Origin: Tenodera sinensis
Taxonomy: Eukaryota > Arthropoda > Insecta > Mantodea > Mantidae
DNA length: 64,000 bases
Assembly: GCA_030765045.1 (NCBI GenBank)
Contig: CM060963.1
Coordinates: forward strand, 71,226,617 to 71,290,616
Direction: 5' to 3'
The position numbers and the translations under genes are program-made. Below, in pieces: positions 1 through 10,129 of the stretch. Position 1 is the stretch's first letter; each line of letters begins with the position of its first letter. A model generated the notes under the pieces. That model worked only from the letters and a program-made list of their open reading frames with translations. It had not been told where the DNA came from and made no database searches.

Positions 1-40
1 CCCCTTCCCCCACTCCTGTTTCTATCTCTTTTCGCGACAT
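1..40 (-). CDS. gag N-terminus of the outer Gypsy element (partial)
   Basis: Reading down from an ATG at 40, the frame gives MSRKEIETGVGEG, the same peptide found in the gag of the nested element from 7817. It runs off the left edge. An upstream ATG (MLLRSGK context, near 111) is followed by an in-frame TAG in this copy. Either MSRK is the true start or this copy is damaged. Confidence 0.6.
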   Translation of the reverse strand, partial: MSRKEIETGVGEG

Positions 41-317
41 TTCAGTTTCTTTGTTCTATTCACTTAGGGTTAAAAGTCCCACTACTTTGCCGCTTCTCAG
101 TAACATAAAAATGAAAATAAACTGGATGTAAAAATAAAAATTTTTGTTCCTACTTTTTTTTCCGTTGATTTGTCCAGTTATGTAAGTCTCCTGGGCAGTT
201 GGCTTCGCTAGATGATCTCCGGTGTTTTCCCGCGTTGATTATCCGTGCATCGGTGTTCTGGTGTATCGTTGATTATCCGTTCATCGGTGTTCTAATGTCG
301 ATATCAAACGATGGTCT

Positions 318-874
318 TGTTACGGGGTTTTATTAAATTAAATGATGGACAACACATATCAGCGTGAATATAGCAGCAGGAGTAATGTTTTTACTAAAAG
401 GTGGAAAGTTTGTTATAGCAGACGCTACTCTTATCTGGAGGGTCGACGGTCTAAGAATGGAATGCATAAACCAACGTTCTTTTATTACAAACACATTTAT
501 TCGTTATTTACACTTTTTATCACAATTTCAACTAGTTAACTTTTAAAATTCGATAGCGTCCATGCTGGTTAAAAGATTGGGTGCAATTCACATGTTCACA
601 CGCCATCAGCAATTATACGTCCTTCCCCTTTTAGTTCACCGACGCTAATAATAAAAGAGTCCGAGCGTGGGTATGACGCAACACCGCCATTCTTATGTAT
701 TCATCCGCGCAACAGTTCTCATTGGTTGAACTCAAAGTGACGAGAAGACATTGGATCTTGAGTACCAAAAAGAAATAGGTCCCTGATACACCCAAATTAA
801 AAGAATTAAAAATTTACACACTCTTACAAAAATATTTACATGAACAATTTTCTATTAATCAATATTCCGTCTCA
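318..874 (-). repeat. 3' LTR of Gypsy element A
   Basis: 557 bp, TG...CA, matching 8169-8725 at a constant offset of 7851. It starts TGTTACGGGG and ends TTCCGTCTCA on the + strand. The flanking GTCT at 314-317 is the target duplication. Confidence 0.93.
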
Positions 875-966
875 TATGCCCCTTGTTTTGTTTTTCAAGT
901 TGTCACCTTATTTACAATCTTGAAACACAATACAATACTTCTCCCTACTTCTATGATTCAATCACT

Positions 967-973
967 TTGTACA

Positions 974-1006
<33 letters not shown>

Positions 1007-1010
1007 TTTT
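967..1010. repeat. (TA)n and poly-T tract in element A 3' UTR
   Basis: A short run of alternating T and A is followed by more than 20 consecutive T. It lies between the minisatellite and the 3' LTR. Confidence 0.9.
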
Positions 1011-1083
1011 CAGTCTTCTTCACTGTTTGTCTTTGTCCTTTGTTTTGACATAATACAACATATCTTTATAAGTTTCACATATT

Positions 1084-1556
1084 CGGTTACTACACAATGC
1101 ATTCAGTTATTATACAATACATATCCAGTTATTGTACAACACATTTAGTTATTCCACAATATGTCCAATTATTATGCAATACATATTCAGTCCTTGTACA
1201 ATATACCCAGTTATCATATCACATATGTTGTTATTATACAATACACCTTCAGTCATTATACAATACATATTCAGTTATTGTACAACACATTTGATTACTA
1301 CACAACATGTCCAATTATTACACAATATATATTCAGTTATTGCACAATATATCCTGCTATCACATCACATATGTTCTGTTATTATGCAATACATATTCAG
1401 TTATTACACAATACACATTCAGTTTTTGCATAATGCATTTAGTTATTACTCAACATATTCAGTTATTACACAATATATCCAGTTATCATACAATACATAT
1501 TCAGTTATTGTACAACACATATTCAGTTCTTATACAACACATACTCAGTTATTGTA
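1084..1556. repeat. Degenerate AT-rich minisatellite, about 22-bp unit
   Basis: About 20 diverged units of the type CAGTTATTRYACAATACAYAT follow each other. Some blocks recur at a longer spacing of about 150 bp, for example the pair containing atcacatatgtt, which suggests higher-order duplication. The array lies in the 3' untranslated region of element A between pol and the LTR. The open frames it creates on the + strand are low-complexity and not genes. Confidence 0.85.
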
Positions 1557-2400
1557 CATTTGACATTGACACGAATATAATTTAAATGTATCATGGTTTA
1601 TCATGTGGTTTTTGACTTGTATTCATTGCTATGAGGAGAGAAAAACAGGATACAAATCTTGAGCTAATGATTATGATCTTATTTATGGCAATACTTTATT
1701 CAGTTCTTTGCCTTCTTTGTCTTATGAGCTTATGTATAGACAGGTTATTGAGTTGGTTCTTAAACTCTGATGTCACTAATGGTACTAATTTTCTTGATTG
1801 GGTTATTATTCATTGTTGTTTGGTTCAACATTTCTTCGAGCTTAGCATTGGCTATATTCATCTCAATTCATGGGCATTGTTTTTCTGGTTATGGTTTTCC
1901 TCATTTCACTAATTGTCATCTCTTTATCTCTTATTTCTATAAGAGAAAACTTCTATAGTTACAATTATTCTGTAATTGTATTATCTTTCTTCTCCATTTA
2001 CCCTCGACATCTTTGTGTCGAAATATTATATCTTTTTCATCATAATTGATTCATTTTTATTTTTGTCCCTGACATCCTTATGTCAAAAACATATCTTCCG
2101 ACGCTATGATTCATTTATTTAATGACAATCAGTGTCCTCGTCTGTTTTTTGTTAACAATGCTCTTTGTGGTCGATATAGCCAATGACTATGTTGATCTTC
2201 TTCCTTGTTGTAATCCTATTCTGAACATAATTTTCTATGAGTAACCCATTAAAAATTGTTATCTTCTTTCATCTCTACTACTCCTGCCTTACACATTTGT
2301 TGACAAAGACTATTTGGTCCTTTCTTTGTATGGCTTCAATTTATTTTTATGGTATCTTCCTACCAACTTGCCATTTGTATTCTGTAGCTCATACGTGTGG
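1557..2400 (-). other. 3' untranslated region of element A, no env
   Basis: On the element's coding strand there is no open frame of useful length here, apart from the out-of-frame continuation of integrase just below 2401. No envelope-like signal peptide, transmembrane segment or furin site is seen. The element is therefore of the env-less type or has lost env. Confidence 0.6.
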
Positions 2401-5400
2401 TCACCCAGCTGTTTCGTTATGACCAGTGGTCCAGTATACAATAGCTCCATCTTTCCAGATCTTTTTTTCAGATGCCTTGGATGCTTTGTGGCTTTTTAAG
2501 AGCACCTTTTCTCCAATTTGTGGGGACCATTTCCTGACGAATCTTTTCACCTTGTTCCTCCCTTTTTCAGCCTTCTGCTGTAACCTTCTGAATGCCAATT
2601 GACATTTTTCCTTCACTGATAATTCTCTTTGGGCAGCCATTGTAGTGTCAATGTCAATTGCTAATTTTCTTGGTTTCGTGTTGGTCATCAGCTCGATAGG
2701 GGCGAACTTGGTCGTGGGGTTCACCGAATGGTTAATCACCTCCTCTATATATCCGCATTTTTCCGTCCAGGAAGTGTGGTCTCTGTGGCAGAGTAAACGA
2801 AAATAAATACTTATATCCCTCATGATTCTCTCAGTCGGGTTTCCCTGGGGATAATATGCTGAGGAATAGTACAATTTTATTCCTAATGTTTCTAAGGTGT
2901 TCTGAAACAACTTGCTCTTATGCATGGTTGCATTGTCCGATAGAATACATTTTATCCTCCCATATTTTGGGATGTAGTCCTTGACGATTTTATCTAAGCA
3001 TGTTCTACTTTTGATGTTCTTAATGGGGTATATTTTGGTGAATTTTGTGAAAACATCAAACATGACAAAGATGTATCTGTTTCCATCTTTACCCCTTGGT
3101 AATTCTCCATGCTCGTCAATACACACCAATGCATTTTTCTCGTTCCTCACGATGGATTGTGGAATGACATCGTACTTTACATTAATTGGCTTGGCCTTTT
3201 GGCATAGGTCGCATGAGGAAATTAACTTCCTGACCTTCTTGCCAAGATGTTTAATGTACAATACCTCCTCGATGGCAAGCATTGTCCTCTCAGTACCGGA
3301 GTGAAGCATCGAGTGGTGGAATGCCAAAATGACCCTGTCCTGTAAGGAATTTGGTACCATCATTTTCCACTTCCTTACGTCGCGACCATGCAATTTAAAT
3401 AGGATGTTCCTAAATTTGCCTATCTTGGCATCCAATCTTGGTATTATGTCTGGAGCCTTGTCGAATAGCCTCTTCAATTCAGGGTCTTCTTGTTGTAGCT
3501 TTGCTATGTTCTTCAAGTCTTGCAAGATCTCGTTGCTTTCTTTGCTACTTATCTGCATAATTTTAATCTCATGGTGCGGACTGTATATCGTCTCGGGTAT
3601 GTGACTCTCCGACCTCAATCTTGACAATAAGTCACTGAAGATGTTCTCCTTCCCCGGGATATGTTTGACCTCTATGTCGTATGACATTATCTCATGTATG
3701 TACCTTGAGATTTTGGAGTTGGTTAGCTTGCATTTTTGAATGAAGGACAGGCTTACGTGAGCTGTATATATAATTATTTTATAAAGATATATATATTGTC
3801 TGAACTTTTGCAACGCAAAATGGATTGCACCTATTTCCAGTTCGGTTATGCAGGCATTGGCTTCTATCTTGTTTAAAAATCTAGAAGCTGTGGCAATCAC
3901 ATGTTTGTTGCCATCTGCATCTTCTTGTGCTAATATTGCACCATATGAGTGCGCACTAGCATCAGTGTATACTAGAAAAGGTGAATTTGGATCCGGTCGT
4001 TCCAGGAGAATACTGTGCTTGAAAAGTTCTTTGATATTCTCAAAGGCCACCTGGTGTTCAGCATTCCATTCCCACTTAGTATCTTTTTTCAACAGTGCTC
4101 TAAGGGGTACCAATTCCTTAGCGTAGTTGACCACGAATTTCGACTGGTACTGTAAAATGCCCAGAAACCTCCTCAACTGTTTTAAGTTACGTGGGGGTGG
4201 TATATGCTCTATGGCCTTGATCCTCTCCGGATTAGGTTGTATACCATCAGGTGTTATGATGTGGCCCAGAAATTCAGCCTCTTTGACGAAAAATTCACAC
4301 TTTTCTAAATTTAGGGTCATGTTGCTTTCCTGGAACCTGGATAATACATAATCTATGTGATGTAAGTGCAACTCGGGATTCTCACTGTATATTAAAAAGT
4401 CGTCTACATATTGCGTCACAAAAGTCTCGATGGTATCTCCAAAAACTTTGTCTAGAGCCCTCAGTAGTGCACTGCTACTGGTCGATAGTCCAAAGGCACA
4501 TTTTGAAAAATGGTATACCTTTCCTTTGTGCAAGAAACAGGTATATTTCCTGACATCTGGATGAAGAGGAATTTGCCAGAACGATGCTGTCAAGTCGAGA
4601 CTTGTGAAATGTTGACCTCCCTTCAATTTCGATATTAGTTGGTCTACCCCCTCAGGCCTGTAGTGATCCGGCAAGGTATGTGCATTTATCTTCCTTGCGT
4701 CGATGGTCATCCTCAATTTTCCCCCTTTCTTATGGACCCATACTACTGGATTCACATAACATGAGTCCGACGGCTCTATTATTCCGTCCGCTAACATTTT
4801 CTGGATTACTCTGTCAGCTTCCTCCCTGATGGAGTTGGGGATGGGCCTGGATTTATGTGAATAGGGGGTAATATCTGTTACTGTAAAAGTATGTACGTAC
4901 TTGTTACACGTACCTGGCTTTTTATTGAAAACTTTCCTGTTTTTAACCAATATTTTCCTAAGTTGGTTTCTTTCCTCTTCAGAGATGCCATGTGGCCCCC
5001 AGACCTTCTCATCGATTAGCTGTAACATCGATTCTTCTCCATCTGTTGGTAGTGGTTCAGGTTGGTAGTTGTCCCAGGCAACATACTCGTCTTCTGTGCA
5101 GATCCAATGGCTGCAAACGTTAGTTTCTTCATCGCTCGTCCAACCTGTTTTCTTCTTATTTACCCTTAGGTCTACCAACCTATTCTCGTGGACATTGATG
5201 TTCTCCACAAAGAATTGTTCATCCGGATGGATCCCTGTCTGGTCTGGTTCCTCCTGGCATGTTTCTTCCTCCAGGAACTTCGCAGTGCATTCTGAGGCTC
5301 CTTCCTTAATGATAAATTCATGTAGGTCATAGTTAATTACCGACCTCCAAAGGTTAAGCAAATCACTGCCAATGATTAGGGTAGCTGTTAGTCTAGGTAT

Positions 5401-5685
5401 TACTAGGGCAATAAAATCGAACTTCCAACTTCCGATTTCAATTACCAGCCTTACCTGGTATTTAACATGTTCCTTCTTCTTGCCAATTGCTGTGCTGCAA
5501 TATACTCCACACACAGGCAAGAATTCAGCATTTCTATTAGTTATCAGTTCCTGGAACAGCTGTTCGTCACATACTGATGTGCTGGCTCCTGTATCTATCA
5601 TTGCTGGCAATTCGATACCCCATACCTTCAGCCTAATCATTGGTGGATTGGTTATTTCCTTTCTTTCACTCGCCTGTCTTCTCAA
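2401..5685 (-). CDS. pol: Gypsy Pol polyprotein (protease-RT-RNase H-integrase), 3' end frameshifted
   Basis: Pol of element A, which would process the polyprotein, copy the element RNA into DNA and integrate it. Counted from 5685, the protease DTGA is at residues 31-34, the RT YVDD box at 426-429, RNase H (YTDAS) near 570, the integrase HH-CC finger at about 790-826, and the D, D, E core ends in PQGNPTER near 950. The frame continues open upstream past 5763 and overlaps gag in the -1 frame, so expression is probably by -1 frameshifting; no ATG is expected. The last residues lose homology with the two sister elements after an A7 run (plus-strand T run near 2459-2467). The conserved GP-containing integrase tail lies in another frame just downstream, so this copy has a one-base insertion. 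Confidence 0.92.
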   Translation of the reverse strand: MRRQASERKEITNPPMIRLKVWGIELPAMIDTGASTSVCDEQLFQELITNRNAEFLPVCGVYCSTAIGKKKEHVKYQVRLVIEIGSWKFDFIALVIPRLTATLIIGSDLLNLWRSVINYDLHEFIIKEGASECTAKFLEEETCQEEPDQTGIHPDEQFFVENINVHENRLVDLRVNKKKTGWTSDEETNVCSHWICTEDEYVAWDNYQPEPLPTDGEESMLQLIDEKVWGPHGISEEERNQLRKILVKNRKVFNKKPGTCNKYVHTFTVTDITPYSHKSRPIPNSIREEADRVIQKMLADGIIEPSDSCYVNPVVWVHKKGGKLRMTIDARKINAHTLPDHYRPEGVDQLISKLKGGQHFTSLDLTASFWQIPLHPDVRKYTCFLHKGKVYHFSKCAFGLSTSSSALLRALDKVFGDTIETFVTQYVDDFLIYSENPELHLHHIDYVLSRFQESNMTLNLEKCEFFVKEAEFLGHIITPDGIQPNPERIKAIEHIPPPRNLKQLRRFLGILQYQSKFVVNYAKELVPLRALLKKDTKWEWNAEHQVAFENIKELFKHSILLERPDPNSPFLVYTDASAHSYGAILAQEDADGNKHVIATASRFLNKIEANACITELEIGAIHFALQKFRQYIYLYKIIIYTAHVSLSFIQKCKLTNSKISRYIHEIMSYDIEVKHIPGKENIFSDLLSRLRSESHIPETIYSPHHEIKIMQISSKESNEILQDLKNIAKLQQEDPELKRLFDKAPDIIPRLDAKIGKFRNILFKLHGRDVRKWKMMVPNSLQDRVILAFHHSMLHSGTERTMLAIEEVLYIKHLGKKVRKLISSCDLCQKAKPINVKYDVIPQSIVRNEKNALVCIDEHGELPRGKDGNRYIFVMFDVFTKFTKIYPIKNIKSRTCLDKIVKDYIPKYGRIKCILSDNATMHKSKLFQNTLETLGIKLYYSSAYYPQGNPTERIMRDISIYFRLLCHRDHTSWTEKCGYIEEVINHSVNPTTKFAPIELMTNTKPRKLAIDIDTTMAAQRELSVKEKCQLAFRRLQQKAEKGRNKVKRFVRKWSPQIGEKVLLKSHKASKASEKKIWKDGAIVYWTTGHNETAG

Positions 5686-5762
5686 GGTACCTACATTACA
5701 TTGGTCAATATCGCCCCTACTGCCACACAGGTCAACTTCCGGGACACAAAGTTGACTTGTAC

Positions 5763-7883
5763 TTAGTTTTCCTGGACGTTGGAGGTGATCGTCGTTTCTG
5801 TATTCTGTGCAGTATCGGTCCTATCCGGCACATTTTCATTCTGTTCCTGTTGTCTTACGTTGTCGGTGTTCCCTTGGTTTCTGCCCCTTTGACGTGAACC
5901 CCTATTGTACGACGGCCTATGGCTGTTCAAGTATTCCCTACAGAATCGTATATGATTCACTTGATGGGTACGGTCTACTGGTCTTCCACGATCATATCTA
6001 TGCGTTCTGTATCTCGATTCACCCCTCGGTATCGTGTCGTGGTATCGCTGTCTTGTGTTCTCCATCCTCTCGCCATGATTATGTGGTTGTGGGAAATGGT
6101 GTGCCCCTCTCCCCCTTTCATGGGTATTCCTAGTATTTCTATGTTCTCCCTCACTCTGGTTGTTCGTAGCCATGTTCCGGTTTAGGATGGGTGGGTTTGG
6201 GTGACCGTTCCTATGTCTATGCTCATTAGGCCGACCATTTTGTGTTTCGAAGGCTGTCAGCAGTTCTATCATATCTGCAAAATCTACTGGCCTCGCAACA
6301 ATTAACCCTGTTCTCACTGTGTCTGGGAAATGTCTCGTTATGCTGGCAATTAGTTCTGCCTCCGACAAGTTGGGGTCTAATAGCTTTCCTTTGTTGGCTA
6401 CTTTCATAAAATAATCAACTAACGACAACCCTTTGGTTGGATCGTATCTACCTGTCGCTAGCTCTACCCTAGTTTGGTTTTGTTTAGCTGGGCCCCAATA
6501 CCTTGATAGGAATAAATTTCTGAATGAGCTATACGACTCATGACCAGCTAGTGTTAACCTGAGCCATTCTAATGCCTTGTTTTTTAAGCTTTTCTTAACT
6601 ATCATCATCCTAAGCTCGTTTGGTATCCTTTTCACTTTAAAGTATTCTTCCATCTCTTTAACAAAGAGTTTTGGATCGTCTCCCTTCTCCTCGTCAAATG
6701 TAGGTGGTGTGATTTCATGTAATATGCTGTTGGTGTAACATGTGTTATGTGTTGTGTCATTGTTTGGTTGTGAACCTCTTTCTCTGTATGGTGAGTCAAC
6801 ATTTTGTACATTACTCAAGTAACTCTCATCTTGTACATTACTTACATCTAAATCATCTTGTCTTTGTAATGCCTTCACAACATCATTTACATTAGCCAAA
6901 TTTTCTTTCCCTTTTTTCATTTCTTCACAAATTGATTTTAAATCATTCTTTATTTCTAAGTGGCTTTGTTTCATATCATTTATAGCATCCTGTTGTGAAA
7001 GCATCACATCATTCATTGTCTTAATTTTAGGAATTACAATTTGTTCTACAGTTTCATTAATAATGTCTTTCTTTACTACCTCAATCTCTTTCCTTAATTC
7101 CTCAGTTATTTCTGCTTTTACATTTGTTATCTTACAGTCTACACTTGTATTACATTCTGTTATTTCATCCCTACATCTAGCAATTTCTCCTTCTAACACA
7201 ATTTTATTCTCCCTCATCTCTGATTCTATCTTTCCCATCCTATCTCCTACAATTTCTATCCTAGCTTCTAAGGCTTCCTTTGTTTCATTTAAGTTTTTAT
7301 GTACTAATTTTAAATTAGTTTCCATTACTTTCATATTTTCTTTACACTCCTGTCTTCCTAATTCTATTTTCTGTTCTAGGTTCTGTCTACCTAATTCCAT
7401 TTGCTGTTCTAAGTTCTGTCTACCTAATTCCATTTTCTGTTCTAAGTTCTGTCTACCTAATTCCATTTTCTGTTCTAAGTCTTTTCTCACTTCCTCCATT
7501 TTCTGTTCTATTTCTTTTTTATTATTTTCCAAGTCCTCTCTCACTCCCTCTATTTTCTGACCTATACTCTGACCTAAACTTTGTTCTATATCCTGTTTTA
7601 ATTCTGCATTATTTTGCTCCATTTTCTGACCTAATTCTACCTTGTTTTGTTCCAGTTTCTGACCTATTTCCTTCATATTCTGTTCTAGTCTTTCAAACAT
7701 CATCATCATTAACCTTTGGTCTTTGCTTATTTCCGCCTGTTCACCTTCTAATCCTTCCTGATAACTAGGCCTATCTGCCCCTTCCCCCACTCCTGTTTCT
7801 ATCTCTTTTCGCGACATTTTAATTCCTTTATCTAATTCATTTAATGTTGAAAGTCCTGCTACTTTGCCACTTCTAAGTAGCAT
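5763..7883 (-). CDS. gag: Gypsy Gag with long coiled coil
   Basis: Structural protein of element A, about 706 residues from the ATG at 7883 (MLLRSGK); an alternative ATG at 7817 (MSRKE) is conserved in the outer element. The N-terminal half is a long charged coiled coil with an 11-residue unit of type LEQKMELGRQN repeated about four times. A retrotransposon gag core follows, recognisable by EEYFKVKRIP, ALEWLRL and NLFLSRYWG. The tail is rich in Arg, Gly, His and Asn. No CCHC knuckle is seen, so RNA binding probably relies on the basic tail. The frame stops at TAA (5763-5765), preceded by GGAAAAC, a possible but non-canonical slip site for entry into pol. Confidence 0.9.
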   Translation of the reverse strand: MLLRSGKVAGLSTLNELDKGIKMSRKEIETGVGEGADRPSYQEGLEGEQAEISKDQRLMMMMFERLEQNMKEIGQKLEQNKVELGQKMEQNNAELKQDIEQSLGQSIGQKIEGVREDLENNKKEIEQKMEEVRKDLEQKMELGRQNLEQKMELGRQNLEQQMELGRQNLEQKIELGRQECKENMKVMETNLKLVHKNLNETKEALEARIEIVGDRMGKIESEMRENKIVLEGEIARCRDEITECNTSVDCKITNVKAEITEELRKEIEVVKKDIINETVEQIVIPKIKTMNDVMLSQQDAINDMKQSHLEIKNDLKSICEEMKKGKENLANVNDVVKALQRQDDLDVSNVQDESYLSNVQNVDSPYRERGSQPNNDTTHNTCYTNSILHEITPPTFDEEKGDDPKLFVKEMEEYFKVKRIPNELRMMIVKKSLKNKALEWLRLTLAGHESYSSFRNLFLSRYWGPAKQNQTRVELATGRYDPTKGLSLVDYFMKVANKGKLLDPNLSEAELIASITRHFPDTVRTGLIVARPVDFADMIELLTAFETQNGRPNEHRHRNGHPNPPILNRNMATNNQSEGEHRNTRNTHERGRGAHHFPQPHNHGERMENTRQRYHDTIPRGESRYRTHRYDRGRPVDRTHQVNHIRFCREYLNSHRPSYNRGSRQRGRNQGNTDNVRQQEQNENVPDRTDTAQNTETTITSNVQEN

Positions 7884-8149
7884 TAATAAATGGAAATAAA
7901 ATAAAGACAACAATTTTGGATCCTACTTTTTTTTCTGCTGGTTCTTCGTCCAGTTATTTACGTCTCCTGGGTAGTTGACTTCGCCAGATGATCTCCGGTG
8001 TTTTTCCCACGTTGATTCTCCGTGTATCGATGTTTTGACGGATCGTTGATATCAAACGATGTTCAATGGCGTCTTTTTCCTGCACGATGAGATGGCGTCC
8101 TTTTGATGTTAACACTTCGTAATTTTGCATTCCATTCTAAATTCGCGCT

Positions 8150-8166
8150 CCACGTTGGGCAAGCCA
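8150..8166 (-). promoter_or_regulatory. Primer-binding site of element A
   Basis: On the - strand TGGCTTGCCCAACGTGG begins two bases after the 5' LTR, the normal position for a tRNA primer-binding site. The outer element has the same motif at 8828-8844, and the second Gypsy family has a variant at 28533-28550 and 38514-38531. I did not assign the primer tRNA. Confidence 0.7.
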
Positions 8167-8168
8167 TT

Positions 8169-8725
8169 TGTTACGGGGTTTTATTAAATTAAATGATGGA
8201 CAACACATATCAGCGTGAATATAGCAGCAGGAGTAATGTTTTTACTAAAAGGTGGAAAGTTTGTTATAGCAGACGCTACTCTTATCTGGAGGGTCGACGG
8301 TCTAAGAATGGAATGCATAAACCAACGTTCTTTTATTACAAACACATTTATTCGTTATTTACACTTTTTATCACAATTTCAACTAGTTAACTTTTAAAAT
8401 TCGATAGCGTCCATGCTGGTTAAAAGATTGGGTGCAATTCACATGTTCACACGCCATCAGCAATTATACGTCCTTCCCCTTTTAGTTCACCAACGCTAAT
8501 AATAAAAGAGTCCGAGCGTGGGTATGACGCAACACCGCCATTCTTATGTATTCATCCGCGCAACAGTTCTCATTGGTTGAACTCAAAGTGACGAGAAGAC
8601 ATTGGATCTTGAGTACCAAAAAGAAATAGGTCCCTGATACACCCAAATTAAAAGAATTAAAAATTTACACACTCTTACAAAAATATTTACATGAACAATT
8701 TTCTATTAATCAATATTCCGTCTCA
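8169..8725 (-). repeat. 5' LTR of Gypsy element A
   Basis: 557 bp, the partner of 318-874. On the element strand it starts TGAGACGG and ends CGTAACA. An AATAAA lies near its 3' end (plus-strand TTTATT near 8179). It is followed by the target duplication GTCT at 8726-8729. Confidence 0.93.
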
Positions 8726-8827
8726 GTCTAATGGCATCTTCTTTCCTTTTGGCGCGATGATATGGCATCACTTGTTATTTTGCGTAAGTCAATTTCTGTA
8801 ATTTCCATTCCATCCTAAATTCGAGCC

Positions 8828-8844
8828 CCACGTTGGGCAAGCCA
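8828..8844 (-). promoter_or_regulatory. Primer-binding site of the outer Gypsy element
   Basis: The same TGGCTTGCCCAACGTGG as in element A, a few bases from the LTR that starts at 8848. Confidence 0.65.
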
Positions 8845-8847
8845 TTT

Positions 8848-9502
8848 TGGTGCCATTTTTGCAATTATTAACGACGCTGTGTCTTTAAGCTAATGAGATC
8901 TTTTTGATCTCAGGGCTTGGTAACGGATGGAATGAACATACACTCGGGTTTAACTTTAGCCAAACATTTTATTTGTACCTTCTTGTTCACAATTTTTAAA
9001 TCATATCACAGTAGAAAGTCTTATTTTTGGATCAACTTCCCTAGCATCGCCGAAATTTAATTAAAGGTCTCTAAACACTTACTAAATTCACTTTTACTAT
9101 TTCATGACGTGCACACATAAAAATACGTCCATCCACGCCGAATACAGAGAGGCTAGTGAACTGTTTTTTGGCATTGTTTTGATGCGACACCGCCTTTTTC
9201 ATATTCATCCGCGCTATTCATCCGCGCAAATAGTTCTTTCTTGTTAGGGAAGCGATCCCATTCATCGTCCCCTAATTTTATTATGGAACACAAACAATTC
9301 TAATATTTATACACATATATTAAAATCAAATATGGAAAGATTTATGACGTCTTTGTGCAAACCTAGTTGTTCGTAACAATGAACCTTATCAACATGCTTT
9401 CGTCACTTAACCATCTCATACCAACATCAAAAAACGAATCACACTTTTAACAAACATTTACATGAACGATTTTCTTTTGAGGTCTTCTAATATTCTGTCT
9501 CA
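8848..9502 (-). repeat. 5' LTR of the outer, older Gypsy element
   Basis: On the + strand it starts TGGTGCCATT immediately after the PBS and ends ATTCTGTCTCA. Its end and several internal blocks (CATTTACATGAACGATTTTC; ATTCATCCGCGC) match element A's LTR. The partner LTR is outside the window, so the limits come from the PBS and from similarity. Confidence 0.75.
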
Positions 9503-9870
9503 CTAGTTTTATTTGTCTGTATCTTAGGTTCTCTGCTCATTACTATAGAGTTGGTTTTACTGGAATGAATTTTCATGTTTATTTTCTTTAATTCTTCATT
9601 CCATACGTTTAAGTTATGTTGCATGTTTTTTTCTTTTTCCTGAACTTGCCAGTATTACCAAATCATCTGCATAAACTAATTGAGATATAATTTACAGGTT
9701 TCATAAGCCAATTTCCTACTAGTGGCTGTTTAATCTTCTTTGAACATGTTTTCAGAATATCATCCAGTAAAATAGTAAACAGAGAACTCAGAACACATCC
9801 CTGTCTGATTCCCTTAGTTGTATAGTTGTTCACCTTGTATTGCTTATGCAGACATAATTTGTACAATCAT
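9503..9870 (-). pseudogene. Non-LTR retrotransposon RT fragment
   Basis: On the - strand a conceptual translation around 9866-9760 contains GIRQGCVLSSLF and LLDDILK, the RT motif found just before the catalytic YADD box in many LINEs. It continues in shifted frames toward 9503 through a recognisable YADDL-like stretch. It is cut off by the outer Gypsy LTR, so that element inserted into or beside it. Confidence 0.65.
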
Positions 9871-10129
9871 AGTAAAAACTTTGTGTATAACATAAAATAA
9901 CTTTTGTGCTGTAATCTTGCTCAACAATTCTTTTCTAAAAGATCATTTGTATGTGTTTTAAACCATCACAGTAAAGGTTCAGCAAAAAGTTCTAATAGTT
10001 TTTGAAGTCATTGCTTTCTGATAGACAAGAGTAATCCCAGAAGTAATGACCATTGGAGCATTCTCACTGGACAGATATCTGATGGGCTTCTAACCTAAAC
10101 TGAATGATCCCTCAATATATTTTTTGATG

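Larger units (their letters stand above)
318..8725 (-). mobile_element. Near-complete Ty3/Gypsy LTR retrotransposon (element A), 8408 bp
   Basis: Element A is bounded by two 557-bp LTRs starting TG and ending CA, with the 4-bp duplication GTCT at 314-317 and 8726-8729. Read on the - strand the order is 5' LTR, PBS (8150-8166), leader, gag, pol overlapping gag in the -1 frame, a 1.5-kb untranslated stretch with a minisatellite, a purine-rich AAGGGGCATA abutting the 3' LTR, and the 3' LTR. No env-like frame is visible between pol and the 3' LTR. The LTRs look almost identical (I noticed one difference, ttcaccgacg versus ttcaccaacg), so the insertion is recent. Confidence 0.93.
1..9502 (-). mobile_element. 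Older Ty3/Gypsy element, partial, split by a nested Gypsy element
   Basis: This is the outer element of a nested pair and reads on the - strand. Its 5' LTR is 8848-9502, its primer-binding site 8828-8844, and its leader runs 8847-8726 and then resumes at 317-41 after the inserted element. The gag start is at 40-1 and the rest lies left of the window. The leader pieces on either side of 318-8725 resemble the single leader of the inserted element (7884-8168). The LTR shares blocks with the inner LTR, such as the end ...CTGTCTCA, but is about 100 bp longer, so the two are related subfamilies. Confidence 0.8.

Noticed and set aside
1097..1585. Several + strand open frames rich in Tyr/Ile/Gln
   Set aside because: They are translations of the 22-bp minisatellite and have no codon bias or homology signal.
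1557..2400. env gene of element A
   Set aside because: No - strand frame of adequate length and no signal or membrane segment; the + strand frames are hydrophobic by AT bias only.
7063..7560. 165-codon + strand open frame rich in Phe/Ser/Cys
   Set aside because: It is the antisense of the gag coiled coil; periodic GAG/CAG codons on the other strand keep it open.
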